A stretch of DNA of 64,000 nt from Atrichornis clamosus (Eukaryota; Chordata; Aves; Passeriformes; Menuridae): NCBI GenBank assembly GCA_013400975.1, contig WBMZ01010243.1:1-64000 (forward strand). Direction: 5' to 3'. Made by a program: the position numbers and the translations under genes. Positions 12,701 through 25,878 of the stretch are shown here, in pieces (positions within the stretch are counted from its first letter, which is position 1; every line of letters begins with the position of its first letter). The notes beneath the pieces were generated by a model, which saw only the letters and a list, made by a program, of their open reading frames with translations, made no database searches and had not been told where the DNA came from.

Positions 12701-15700
12701 CGTGAGGCCATATTTTGACATGCATAGATATTATTCCTGTTTGAGTTTGAAATCCATCCTGCAATTCCACCAAGATGCTCCCTGTGTTCAACCAAGACTT
12801 TGAGATGCCAAGACCATGCTGCTTATGAACAGGATCTGTACATGAGAGGCCTGAACCTAACAGCTGAATAGTCGAGTTTATGTCCAGCTCAGCAGCTGGT
12901 GCTTCACTATGTAACATGGTGGCTACCATGAACTGGGTCTTTAGCTGCCCCTTGTGTTGCTGCTGTGTGTTTTATTTTGTGCTGAGTTAAAGAAAAGTGG
13001 TGGCTTCCATCTGACTTTGTGAAAGACCAAAGAAGGCGGTAAAAACACGGGATATTACATTTCACAGACTATTGAGTCTGGCGTCATAATCATCATCAAC
13101 GTCAAACAAAGAAAAACATCTTGGATTTTTAGTAACATAGTGACTCTTTGACAGGGCTTCATCTATCGCTAGATCTCTTCAATACAATCTGTGTTTTAGA
13201 AGTCAATGTTGAGATGACGAGGACTCCTCACTCAAGCCTACATCCTGGTGACTGATATCATCATTGGTTCATGTGCACGTGTAAACAAATGCACACATGT
13301 ACTTGCATCTTATTAAATGTCAGATTTATGCTCCTCTTCTGCTGGCAGCATTTCCAATGTGTTGACCTTGGCCTAAGCTTGCCAAAAGCACAGAGAGAAG
13401 CAAACACACATCACTAAGCATGCAATGAATATTTAAAGTATGAATGTACAATAGCTATCGTGGAGGATCAAAAAGACAGAGTTTCTGTCATTTGGTTCAA
13501 ATTCTCAAAAGGTATGTTATGTTTCATCTGGATAAAACTGTAAACAAAAGGTGAAATTTGATAGGCTTTTGATATACCTCTATGAAAGTACATTTTCTTT
13601 GCATGTTTAGATCTAAGTTCACATTCGCCCTTTACTCTGGCTTTATAACAATATTTTTGACTGTAGTAAATTCTACAAGGGTTTGACTTAGGTTTTTGAT
13701 TGGTACTACTATGGACTACAAATACAGTCATAAAAACTTACAGTTCTTTCATGGACATGGATCACAATTAATTTCAAAATCACATTATATTTCCTTGCAT
13801 TAATATTTAATTTTGAAAAATTCTTAATTACCTCTGTACCAAGTATCTATTGTCACCAAGGCAAAACAAAATTTAAACTGATTAAAAACACTATTTGGAA
13901 TTTTAAATCTCAAAAACTGTTGAGACTTTAGGCTACACAAATTTTGTAACTAAGAAGTTATGCCTCTGGAACTGCTTTATATTAGCATGAAGGAGAAACT
14001 TGACAAGTTACTCATGCAAAATTCCTACTTGAATAAATATTCAATAATGTTAATAATGATAATAACAATGAGTCAAATCTTAATTTAAAAAAATATTCCT
14101 GAACTGTCTTTGATTTTTTTTCCTTCATGATTTGGTGAAAGCATAATTAATTTTCAGTGTTCTTTTCTCAATTGTTGGTTTGGGTTTTTTTCCACACTGT
14201 TTGGAAGTTACTGGCACAAATAGTTTTGCTCTTATATCTAAAAATTATTTCTTCTTCACTTTCACAAAATAGAACAGAGTGGTATTAAGAAAACAGATTC
14301 TACAAGATTACAAGTTGCTATTTTAGAAATTGATATTAAGCTTCAGAAAAACAAGTGACCACTGTAAGCAACAGAGTATACCTCCCTTACCTTATTCTCT
14401 AGTTTTTTAAATGAACACCAAACAGACACAATTTAAGAAGGAATACATATTTAAACAACTTCAACAGTGGTAACATTAAAAAAATAAAAATTAACATTGA
14501 ATCATTAACTTCCATAATTTTTTCACCACCATCATGTTAGTTAAGTTGGCTAATCTTTATTTTTAATTTCCTTGGTGGCTGTAAAGAGAAGAACCTGACA
14601 GATCTGAATCAAATTAAGGACTGTCATTTGTGATAAGATTAATGTAGTGCAGAATTGCACTTTATTTTGAAGAGAATGTATTGTTATCTGAATTTGCTAG
14701 TAATGCTATATATGAACTGATTTTCATGAGTAAAATTTACTGAGGTTGCCTTAAAAGTGCACTGTAGAAGATAGGGGGTTTTTTTCATTTAAATTTGCAA
14801 CTGTTACTGTATTATCTCTCTACTTCTGCTTTGCCAGCCCAAACTTGTCCCATTGTTGTCAGAGCACATTCAGAGTTGTCTGAACAAAGACATAACAGCA
14901 GTTTTCATCATCATAAAGTGTTACCATTGTAGAATGTACATCTGCCACATAACCTAAAGGGATCAAAAATCTAAAGTAAATGGTAAACAAAAGTCAATGT
15001 CAAATGCCAATACCATTTTCTGAGAGCACACTTAGGAGAGCCACTAGACATCGGAGTGTCAAATTGATTTCAGTACCTATTTGTATCACTGGAAACATCA
15101 ATGTCCTATAGAGGAGCTTCTTCTGTGTAACAGACTGGGGAACTAATCAACATATTGTCTCCATGGAACTTGCAGAAGTGATGTCTTTGTCTCCTCTGTC
15201 ACAAGTTAGTACATTTTCCATAGGGATGTAGTTAACAGGATGAATTGCTATAAGTGAGCTTTGACCAGTATTTGCTATAGAAGCTGCAGTTTTTACCATC
15301 GCTACCATTGATCACCTGCCTCGTTCTCTAAACTGAAAGAAATGGAGCCATGTCCATACCTGGATAGAATTCCAGCTGCCACCTTCTTGTTACAACCTCT
15401 GAACACCACTGACTGAGAATAGGACATTCTTTTCTTTGACTTGTTAGTGAATGTTTGGCTAGCAGCCAAAATATACCTGGAAGTGCAAATTTTTGGATGA
15501 GATACTAAGATTTTTTAGAAGATTCTACACTACTTTTCCCTACAAGGTAGGCATTTAAAACCTGTTCCTCTGACTAATTTTTTTTTTTCCTTTAGAATCT
15601 CTAGCAGAATTGTCAGCAGTTAGGACTGTAGTAAATGTGCTATGTCATTTGTGTCATGTGTGTCATTTGTGACTAATTCTTGACTTCATACTGTAATAAA

Positions 15701-16490
15701 AGCTGCATTTCAACTTGAAATGTCTGTTAAACACTAATGGTTGGAGTTACCCGTAATATAGATCTGTATACAAAGTGTTTTGGGCAAATGTCATAGCTGG
15801 TATGACTCAATTTCATGTATATATTAATAAATATTAAGAATTCATTGTACTTTTATTCATTCATATTTACAATGAAGTGTCAATGAAAAGAATCTTAAGG
15901 AACAAGACATTTCAGAGATTAAACAAGCGGATATAAAGAATACTACATAAGAAGGTAACAAGTTTTTAACTCAAATGTATAGCCGCTTTATTACTGGACT
16001 GTTGCTTTGTCACTTGCATGAAAGGAATGTCATGTTTTCATAGTTTGCTGTCTACACCCCAGTAGAACCCCAGATTTCACTAATTGGGCTCTACTTTTGC
16101 CAGGCCCAGATCATAACTTGGCTTTGTTTGTAAATATCTGGCCCACTTTCATGACAGAACCAAGAAGGTTTAGTTTGTGACTGCAATTTGCAGTGCTGTC
16201 ATTTAATAGGTGTTCAGTTAGTGAATAAACTATTGAAAGGCTGAGCAAAACATCACACCTTGCATTGGCTCTAAAATTATTAAAGATTTTAAAAATTATC
16301 CTACTGCATACATTCTGCCTCTTAATTTTTTACCTTTTACCTCTATAAAATATTTTAACAGTTGCAATTGCAACTAAATACTTATTCACTATAGAGACCA
16401 AAGTTCTATCTGCAATCCTGCTCAAAATCTCTGGTGTGATGCATTCGACATTTTCCCATGGCTTTCATCATGTTGAAAACTTGTTCCAAA
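9797..16490. other. AT-rich non-coding stretch, no gene recognised
   Basis: No repeat family or convincing gene was seen. The longest frame (12561-12929, minus, 122 codons) has no recognisable domain. Small local repeats occur: tttcttgcaa twice in tandem at 10231-10250, and a 9-bp unit at 15643-15673. The rest looks like unique intergenic or intronic sequence. Confidence 0.6.
15643..15673. repeat. Short tandem repeat, 9-bp unit, about 3.4 copies
   Basis: The units tgtcatttg, tgtcatgtg and tgtcatttg follow each other directly, then a partial tgac. One base differs in the middle copy. This is a short minisatellite-like run with no evident function. Confidence 0.9.
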
Positions 16491-16504
16491 TTTATGTCCT
16501 TTTT

Positions 16505-16901
16505 TTTTAAAATAATCCTCTTCTCAGACCCTGGTGCCTATGAGTAATTGGCAAGGTTTATTGATCTTCTGCACTAGTAGCTACATGGTTTGCTTTCCCG
16601 AACTGCTTTGTTCCTCTCCTGGCACAGGACAATGTGTGCCCTTGGCCCTTCACACAAAAGCATCAAACAGCACCAACAGCAGACGATGTGGTGGTAGCAG
16701 CCTGTTTGGCATCAGCAGAGGCAGCATCAGGAGCCTCAGCAGGAGCAGAGAACACTTTTTTGTGTTCTCACTGTGTCACAAAGCCAACATGCTCTCGGCT
16801 TTCGTGTGCGAAGGAGGTTCTTCTGGTTTGATTAATTCTGTTTCAATTTTTCTCCATGGAAATTCTTATTTAAAGAAGGGAAAGTGGATGAAAACTATTT
16901 T
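16505..16901 (-). pseudogene. Possible processed retrocopy of an unidentified mRNA
   Basis: This block is richer in GC than its flanks. Read on the minus strand it shows features of a reverse-transcribed mRNA. It has protein-like stretches interrupted by stops and shifts, including a Lys-Pro-Glu-Glu-Pro-Pro stretch and an alanine-rich stretch (SAPAEAPDAASADAKQAA). Downstream is an AATAAA signal (complement of 16557-16562), and about 48 bases further on a short A-run (T-run 16500-16508 on the plus strand). The two flanks carry near-identical words, tttatgtccttttt (16491-16504) and tttatgtcttttt (16902-16914), which would fit a target-site duplication beginning in AAAAA on the minus strand. The parent gene was not recognised, and the AATAAA-to-A-run distance is longer than usual. 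A plus-strand 144-codon frame over the same DNA (16534-16968) is probably incidental. A chance combination remains quite possible. Confidence 0.3.
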
Positions 16902-18043
16902 TTTATGTCTTTTTAAAAATGTATTTGAGTCTTGCAATGCAGGTTTCTGTTGCAGAAGTACTTTGTAAATGGAACCCACACACTTCTTTATATAGATCAG
17001 CCACAGTAAATGAAATTAATAAAGTAGAACAGTACAAAAACAGAAACTGGAGATGAAAATAACAGTGTAAAGTACTTAGTGCTTTCTTTTAATGAAAGAA
17101 AATATTACAGTGGTTTTTCCAAGTCACTTAAAATTTGCCAAATGAAACAACTCATGGCACTTCCCTAGTGAGATGATTCTATTTAATAGACCTCAGGAAA
17201 TGTGTATTTGGTATTCACTTTACATTTTAACCCTCAGTTTTACCATAAACAGTGCTTTTAACAGCTAATGATGTTCCTATGTGGAGTGAACCATTACAAA
17301 AATTAAAGCCTTTGCCTCATTCTTCTTTTAAAAATTATTTTATTACAGGAAGATTTTGATAGAGTACTAGGTTGAGTCAAATTCTTACTGTAATAAATTC
17401 ATATGATTCAGAAAATAGTGAAGACTGCTGATGATAGCATTCCATCTATTTGTTTGAAACAGTCAGTATTAGAAAAAGCAAAATGAAGGATCACATATTA
17501 TGGTTATGTTATGAATTATTCATACAGTGATGACTTTGGTCTTTCACCAAATCTAAATATTTTTACCTGCATTATTCTTCAAAACAATTTCCAACAATTC
17601 TACTTCCATATAATAAGTATACCGTCATATGAGTTAAACCCTTTCAATCCAAGGGAGAAATAGTTGGAATGACTTCAATGTATTGTCTCCCAGTTCAGTG
17701 TGAAATCACTTCTACCTGAAATTAATCACAGATCTATGGCAAATGTTGCTGGTCACCATGCAATTCAAACAGATAAGATTGAGTGTTATAGTAGGAATTA
17801 ATCGTTTTGATTGTGTTTCACTATTAATAAAACTGGAAAAAAATGCTATTGATTTCCTGCCTGTGCTTGTATTACTCTACAAGATTTCTACAAATAATAA
17901 AAAAAAGACATTTCTTATCATTTCTTTTCTAAGCAGATGAAATTGGCTATGTAGAATGTCAGTAAATGAGTAAAATATGGAATTACATATTTTTTACAAA
18001 GTAATTTTTCTTACTATTTTATTGTATTATTTCTTCATTCTAG

Positions 18044-18127
18044 CACAGATATAAGTTGAGCAAGATCCCATCTGAGAATTTAGAAGAAAAAAAAATAGAA
18101 GTCATTATAGCAAAATCAAAGGTTACG
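18044..18127 (+). other. Candidate internal coding exon, 84 nt, phase 0
   Basis: A pyrimidine-rich tract ending ttcttcattctag lies directly before 18044, and the strong donor gtaagt begins at 18128. The 84 bases between are open for all 28 codons in one frame only, beginning HRYKLSKIPSENLEE and ending IIAKSKVT; the other two frames contain stops. The length divides by three, so skipping or including it would preserve frame. I do not recognise the protein. Good splice sites with a short open frame arise by chance in tens of kilobases of AT-rich DNA, so this is only a candidate. It could also be a lncRNA exon or a decoy site. Confidence 0.25.
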
Positions 18128-21100
18128 GTAAGTGAAAATAAATGGATTCTATCCTAACATCAATGTGATTTCTAGAACATTACTGAAGGTGTACTAGGGA
18201 GGTCTCTTTTTCTCTTACAACACAAAAAGTAGTTGCCACCTGTGTCTTGCAACATATCTGTAAATAACAGATTGCACCAATTATATTGCTGTTCTACTGC
18301 CATGCAATAAAAAGAAATGCAGCAGTGAGTATGATTTATAGCAGATCATACCATTTTGGTTTCTAAAGTTGATAAGCAGAGAAGCATCAATTATTAAACT
18401 GAGTCACAGCTTTATGGAGAGGCAAATTATCAGGATTTGCTTGCACAAAACAAGAAAGCTGTGGCTAATTTTATATAATGATGTTTGCCTAAAAAATTGT
18501 ACATTTAAAGGTCAGCTTAGTAACAGAAATATGATTTCAAGAGAAAGGTATTGCTTTGTTTTTTTTGTACAATTCAACCAGCACATAGACAGTAGAGTAC
18601 TGAGTTTTGAGTGAAATCTTACCATTACCATTTCCTCAAATATGGGTTAAAAAAAAATCAACCCAAACCAAACCAAAAGAATTCTTTATCATATATTCAA
18701 AAGCAAAAAGAATTAAAAATCAAAAGTTTTGGGAGGGTGGCTTTGCAAAGATGATAAAACCAAAATGGAATCAGATGACATAGAAGTCCTAGAGTGTGTC
18801 TGAAAATATTGAGTTTACAAATCATAGTAAATCAGGGTTGATTTCTGATACTCTATTTTTTTAGATAGGTTGAAATTAACTTAGAGAGTATTTGTATTTT
18901 CCCACATGCTGCTGCCTCTTCCCTCTGATTTTGTTCATTGAAAGAAAAAATCAGAGATGAGTAGATATGAAAATTTTTCTTTCTATACATGCAGAACTAA
19001 AAAAAAGCTGCTTTTTGTTAAGACAGATGTTTTGTCTTTAACTCAGTTCCTATGGTTACAAAATTCTTCAGTACCTTCTGTACCAAACCAATATCAACTG
19101 TGAAAGTCTCAAAAATAAAGTACTTGGCTGAAAAGAAATAGTACAGAAACATTCCTAGGGGCATATCTACAGCCACAATTTTAGGGGAAACATTTCTCAA
19201 GGTTGACAAAATTAACATGAAACCTTTAGGTACAGTAAGCAAAGAAAACAAGAGCAGGGGGAATAAAATTTTGCGACTCTATACCTGCTGTAAGATACTC
19301 ACTTTTGTCCTGAATTTCATTCAGTAAGAATGCAGAGTGTTATCTTATGGAAGCAATGAAGCGTACTGTATTTAAGATATGGGTCAATCAGGAAAGCCTC
19401 TCCATTTTTACAAAGCTGGCAGTAGTCTGGTCTGTACTTTCATGCTGATCCCCGGGAAAGAATTTATCTCGCTCTACTTCTTGAGGATTTCTTTGTGATT
19501 GCTTTACTGTCTGGGAGCAGTAGGATTTCACATAGTTTTCTCTGTGCTTTTCCCTTCAACATTTTGTCTTTTTAAGCACCCACAGTGCTGATGTTTCTTC
19601 CTGGAAATACCCTTGCTAAATTTCTCCTGCTTAGGAAGGGTTTTTTCCCTCCTCTTATCTAATCTCAACATGTTTTCCTTTAGCATAGGGGTCATTTCAT
19701 CAGCTGTAAGACATTTTTAGTCAGCTTTTAAGAACAGAACTCTTCATTCTATATCATCATCTCCCAAGTTTTCGTTCAGTGCTAACACTGCTCTCCCTTT
19801 CTCCTTTGTTTTCTCTAAGCGCAAGATGTTCAGCTCCTCTTTGCTTTATCTAGAGCCTGAAGTTCCAAAGGAAGGAGAACACAAAGAATTTCATATCTGA
19901 GACACTCAGAACTATTTCAGCACTTTCACAAACACTGCAGTCTTGTTACTTAATGATGACAGCCCCAGTTCTCTTTCTGATGGCCTTTCACTGCTTCCAG
20001 AATTTGCATCAAACATTTGCAAATCTTCAGAAACAGATTTTAAATATTTACAAGGCTTTGAGTGTTTTACATTTACTGTCACCTTGTAACATTATTGATC
20101 TTGAATGTGGGTGCTTGCCTTGATTTAGCAATGCTTAAAATATTTAAGGTCTATAGTTTGCTTTGTGTATAACAAAATGAAAGAAACAGTCATAAGGGAA
20201 TAAAGAGTAAATTAACATGTTTCTAAAGAAAAATAACTTAACTCATGGAGTGCAACAGAGTCTCACATAACCCTCACTGAAAAAGCCTTAAGAAAGACTT
20301 CTTGAGAGAATAAATTGAGGCACAGAGAATGAAGGAAGGATATGTTAAGAAAGCAGAAAGTCTCTTCCAATAAGCAATGAACAAGAGATGTAAAATATAA
20401 AGGATGCTAAAGGGTCATGAAGTAGTTGTGTTTTCATTAAATCAAAAAGAGTTTAAATATTACAGTGATAGAATTTCCTTACTGATACTATTACTACTGC
20501 TATTCTACATTTCTATGCTAAGGATAAGATTATTGCCCATAAAATATCTGCCAAACAGATATACAGGTCAGCTCTGCAGTACTGTCTGCATAGGAGACAC
20601 ACCAGGTACTAAATCTGGAAACAGGTTATGCACTAAGCCCTTTATAACTTGCAGAAGAAGGTAGATTAGTCTATGAAAAGCACCTTTGTCAAAGTAGTCC
20701 TCTACTCTAAACCCTAGCAATTAAGGTACCGGCTGCTTCTAATTTCATTAGGAAAATAGAAATAAAGGTCTGAAATGTTTTTATTTTGGTATCTATATAG
20801 CTTTTAATATTGGACATTCCTACATAATTTGGAACCTAAAAGCATTTTTGCTACACTAGAGCAATTGAGCTTGAATACAGTCTCCCTTCCTTCACCTTTC
20901 ATGTTATACGTAGACCTGAGGAAAAACTGATCACTGAAAACAGGGAACTGGTAGACCTTGTAGCCCACAATAATTTAATACATGCTGCTCTAACACCCTG
21001 CAGCTACATGATTTTTCACTATATTTTTTACATATGAAGCAGAAGTTCAAATTCCTAGTACATAAATCACTGGTTTATTATCCAGTTGTTATAAGTGATT

Positions 21101-21136
21101 GCAGCTGTGATGTTTTTTCTCTTTTTTTTCTTCCAG

Positions 21137-21249
21137 ATTTGGAAAGCTTTGAGTTTATACCCATCATGACAAACAAAAATCATGAAAGTGGCAAAACCTT
21201 CCATGTCCACAATTTCATTTGTCAATCTGTCTTCTCAGGGTCCACTTGA
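21137..21249 (+). other. Candidate terminal exon after a very strong splice acceptor
   Basis: An almost unbroken pyrimidine tract (21112-21134) followed by AG at 21135-21136 makes one of the best splice acceptors seen in the window. In one frame the following sequence stays open for about 37 codons (starting LESFEFIPIMTNKNHESGK) and stops at 21247-21249. That frame needs one base from an upstream exon, so it is not in phase with the frame of the 18044-18127 candidate. No convincing polyadenylation signal follows closely; the nearest AATAAA words are near 21580. It may be a pseudo-acceptor. Confidence 0.18.
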
Positions 21250-21715
21250 ATCTCTTAGAAAGAGATTGTAATATTTAGTATGTGATAGAAAATAGGCTAT
21301 AAAACTATACAGTTAGGTAAAATGAATTTATTTTCTGTTAACTTGTAGATAATTGAATCTCATTATTCCCATCATTCTTCCAGTATCTGTAAATGGTGAG
21401 CTGTGGCAACTACACGTATGATCTTACAATTTTTATTATAATGTTGTCAGCATATGCTGAAAAGTACAAAACCATAATAAGACTGCTTTAATGACATAGG
21501 CAGCTAAAATGGTTCTCATTGTCTTTAGAATGTGACAACTTCCCGAAGTGAATATCAGGCAGAAGGAAAAAGAGAACAAATAAATAAATAAAAGACACTA
21601 CAGTTGGTACAGTCAAGACCCTCAAACTGGTGTTTTGCTATCCAGCCCATCAATCTACAAGTACGGTCTAGTAGAAAATAGTCAGATTCATATTTCCAAG
21701 TGTTTCTAAATAAGT

Positions 21716-21778
21716 AGGTTTGAAGTAGGCTTGAACAAGCAGGTTTGAACAAGCAGGTTTGAGCAAGCAGTTTTGACG
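21716..21778. repeat. 14-bp minisatellite, about four copies
   Basis: Units close to aggtttgaacaagc follow in tandem: aggtttgaagt (short), aggcttgaacaagc, aggtttgaacaagc, aggtttgagcaagc, then a decayed agttttgacg. Full units differ by one or two bases. The first unit lacks three bases. No gene or known repeat family is linked to it. Confidence 0.9.
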
Positions 21779-22076
21779 AAACTTTTCTACAACAGGGTTA
21801 TTAATTTCTGAGTGATGATGTATCAATTCAAACTAATCCATCTTCAAAGTAGGAAGAGCTGATACTTCTTTTATCCTCAGGAAGGGCGTGCATGAATCAG
21901 AAATTACAAAGCATTGCTCAACTCCTCCATTTGCTTTCATCCTGTGAGGAGATTAATAGCCATCCTTGAGACACCACCTGCTTCCCATTTATCAAAGGGA
22001 TGCCAGGGGCTGGAAGTTCTGCTGGACGACTAAGGGCAAGGCAGGGTTTGATGAGCTAGCAGCACCTTTGGAGCCA

Positions 22077-22093
22077 GGGAGGAGGAGGAGGAG
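22077..22093 (+). repeat. Short (GGA)n microsatellite
   Basis: Five uninterrupted GGA-type triplets lie at the end of a locally GC-raised stretch (about 21960-22100) that matches nothing I recognise. Confidence 0.85.
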
Positions 22094-25000
22094 AAACAAG
22101 TGTTAGTTTGTATACCTGATCCTCCCAAACATTATACCTACTCCTTACTTGGACTCAGGTTTCTTTTATTCTTCTCAAGTTACCTGGTTGCCCAGACCTA
22201 AGGCAAAGAGATTTTTCTGTTTGAAAGAACTGTAATTTTATTTTGTTTCAATGTCCCTCCCTTTGTTCACCTGTCACACCTCAACAAACAACAAGCAAAA
22301 CTTATTATAACTACAGTATTGTGAGTCATAATTTTTTATTTCTGAGAGCCATTTTGTATTTCATATCTCTATTTTCCATGACTGCATCAGATTCATGCAT
22401 CTTTCCATTTCATTTTTCCTTTAAATGTGACATACTTCTCTGTCTTTTTCTTCTGTTCAAAGTCTCCCCACAGTCAGAAACAAAGTACAGTGAGGCATTT
22501 TGTTTGGATTTAAAATTTTTTTTTTCTGTTGCTGTTGTTTCTTTCTAGCCATTCCTTTTCAAATATGAGTAAAAGATTGAATATCTTGGATGATACATTA
22601 AGTAATTAATCTACAGCTTATCTGTCATTTATATTTCTCCAGACTATTGAAAAGATTGTTCTCCGTTGTTTTAATAGCACCTGGATTTTAACTATGTTCT
22701 CAACTGCAGTAAAGGTTGTAGCATTGGACCCAATAACTTAAGAATTATGAAAAAAAAAATCCACACTTGCATAATATTGAAATTACTAATGGTTTATTGT
22801 TGATGCTAATATAGAAAAAAGATTTTAAAAATTTTGTTTCCATTTCCATACAGAGAGAATCCAACAGGGTTTCATATACTTGAGATTTTAGTGACTATTC
22901 TATATTTATATTCTGTTGCACAAAATAGTATTTTGAATATTTTTCAAACATTTCCCAGTTCATATTCTTTATTTGCAGTTCAGGTACCAGGGTTGAGCAC
23001 CACATAATGCTTTATATATTCCCAAAGAGGAATTAACAAAGTGCTTATTCTGATGGTTAAAATATATCTTTTGAAATTCATTCATCTCACTATTTTAATT
23101 CATTTGTGGGGAAAAAGTTGGAATAATAATGTAGATGTTAACTTGATACATATTTCACAAAATATTGTTTTCAAATTCTTATAGTAAGTTTTCACAGATA
23201 AAATTTGCATCGCATTATTCCAGTCATGGTATGAAAAGAACACTTTTGTGCACTGTGGAAACTGTTATCTATTACTTCAACAGAAACAAAATAATTTTTG
23301 AAATATGATTATTGAATATTTTCTGCAAGGAGTTTACAGGAAAATTACTTACAGAAATTATCTGGCAAGATAGAAAAATAGATTGTTTGCTTCATAAGTT
23401 GGAAAATAATCATAAGTAGAAGAATAAGTAAAAATAATTAGTATTACATTTTTCAAGATTAGTCCAGTCCTAAAAGAACTAGCTTTTTTTTCACCACATT
23501 GTGAAACCTGACATGCAATTAGATCTTAAAATAAGGTTCTCCAAACGTAGTCCATTTGGAATAGTGAAGTTTTGCAAGATTTATTTCATTGTAAATTATT
23601 GTTGCTTCATTAAAGCTTAAACTAATTTTAAAATTCCTTTTAGTCAAAAAGTATTTTTTGTGAGATTAAGAATCTTAGGAACTAATATATGATTATCTAT
23701 GAAATCATTAACACTAGAAATGCTCCTCTCTCCCATGGCATATAAGATCATTCATGTAAAGCAACATAATAGACAGTGGATATCTGAAATAAACCTGTTT
23801 TTCCTGCTTGTGAATAACCATATTATTAGATGTAACACAGCTCTTGTTTATGTATTTTAAATGATTCTTAGCTGTGACAGGAATAACGTAGCAGTAGGAA
23901 AGACTAATTTTGTTTCTCATGTTCTGTTCATGTGCAATTCACTAGAGGCACAGTACAACCCTTCTAGAGTCTTCCTCATGGCAGGAATTTTCTCATGTGT
24001 TGATGACTTCCAATATATTTCACATAGGTTTAGGGTTTGGGGTTTTTTATCTAGTGTACTTTCTTTTTGGAAATAAAAAGACAAATGAAATAACTATGTA
24101 TAATTTTGCTTTTATGGTTATCCATATTACATTAGGGTACATCCCTGGGCAATACAAGTACTTAAGTTGTGTAGATAATATTGCAATGAACTTTCCTGGC
24201 TGAAACATATATATAACATAATTTTCGTTATGGTTAACGAAAGCATTATAGACTAATGGTTTTGTCAGAGAAATCTGAGACACAGAATTCCTGCTTTCAG
24301 TAAAAAACAGGCAAAGCACAAATCTGCAGACAATTGTCTTGATACATTTCGGTTCTTTGCTTATCTTGTAATACCTGGGAAAGTCTTTATTATTTGGTCT
24401 CCCATTGTACACAACTATTGACAAATATTTTGTATGAAGCTGTTCTCATAAGCTGGATGAAATAACTACGGAGAAATTATATGTGCAGTATCTCCTTTGG
24501 CTATGTCTCTGGCAACTGTAATATCGGTAATCTCTTTATTGGGTGTGTGGGTACTAATATTTCTTTTCCTTATTTAATTCAGAGATTAGGGTTTTCAGTT
24601 AAATTCAGTTAAAATTACTGGATTTGCCTCTCTTTCCAGAGTTATTAGTTATTCACATGTGTATCCCAAGCAAGATCTTCACATGAAACTAAATGTCACT
24701 GAAATCCTGAAATATTGTCTGCCCATTAATATTTAGCATATTAAAATAAGAATATGTAGGAAAAAAAATACCTAAAAGAAAAAAAAAAGGGGCAGTGAAA
24801 AGAGAGCTGGAGCCTAGATATAGAGTACCATGATTTTTTAATGCAGTTTTCATTCTGGACCATTTCACTAACGATGTGATCCAGAATTTCAATTTAGGTA
24901 AACTGTTGGATTTAAAGCACTTTGAAGCACTTTATTCACCATAAAAATAGAATTTTGAAGTACAAGAGAAACTATGCATAGAGTTAAGCTGAATTTGCCA

Positions 25001-25878
25001 AACAATTTCAGCCTAAACAAAAATGACACGATACCTATACATGCAACATAGAAAACATTAGCAGGTTGCAAAATTAGTTATTTGTTACCCTTTTGTTTCA
25101 TGTCATTTCTCTCAAAAGACAAATAAATAAGCAATTATATCAAAAATTATAAAGATGAATAGAATGTAATGAACTTGATTCAGTAGAATGTTCAATAAAA
25201 ATGTCTGAAGACACAAGGAATATTCACTGGATATTTCTAGAGGGGTTTGCAAATAATCCTTCTACAAATTAGGTATCATTCTCCAATATAAAAATATATA
25301 TAGTGCTTCAAATATTCATTAGGTTTCAAAAGTAAGCTAAGAAATTTAATGACTCTAATATGCAGTGATCAGATGCTCACTCTGAATAAATGTGCTTTTG
25401 GTTCAACTCTCTTCTTTCTCAGCATAAGTGGAATTTGGCTTGTCACACTTGTACAGCTGTTCTTTTTGCCTTGTGTCAAAATTGCAGCCACACACCATGA
25501 GCAGGATACCACACCAAACACAAGCAATAGATAACTAGATCAGATCCAAACAATCTGAGTATATTTCCCTTTTTGAGGCTCATTATTACATGTGCGTGTG
25601 ATAACAGTGTGTGTCCAGATTTGAATGAACATAATTGCCCAACTAATAGACTTTGTTGCAGATTTATATATGACTAAAGACAGCCTGGCCTATGCTATTA
25701 TTTATAGGTAGTTTTTGCATGTTGTTACACAAGTCTCAACAAGGTCAAATTATGTGACCTCTATACAATAGCGTGCTTTCCACTTTACCAAGGTTCTTTT
25801 CAACATCTGTAAGGGTGCAGCTTTCCAACACATAGCTAAAGTCTTCATTAGCATAGCTGAGCCATGGATATGTTTTTG

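Larger units (their letters stand above)
16902..25878. other. AT-rich non-coding stretch with two candidate exons
   Basis: This stretch is mostly unique AT-rich sequence. It holds the candidate exons at 18044-18127 and 21137-21249 and the minisatellite at 21716-21778, each listed separately. There is a pyrimidine-rich plus-strand zone at about 19470-19850 and a short GGA run at 22077-22093. No repeat family was recognised. The remaining open frames (up to 125 codons, 24047-24424 minus) show no familiar domain. Confidence 0.55.

Noticed and set aside
15350..15430. Minus-strand 50-nt exon-like stretch ending in CAG|GTATGG
   Set aside because: Two frames stay open through the donor into the supposed intron, so it gives no coding signal. 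The length is short and the splice signals are ordinary.
16534..16968. 144-codon plus-strand frame with Ser/Arg/Gly-rich part, at first keratin-like
   Set aside because: The likeness is only compositional. The minus strand of the same DNA shows a better explanation (possible processed retrocopy), and the frame crosses the insertion edge.
19310..19440. Minus-strand 40-codon open stretch near a GTGAGT donor, with a Cys-x-x-Cys word
   Set aside because: Closed by stops on both sides within 40 codons, and the donor lies outside the open frame. No acceptor is convincing.
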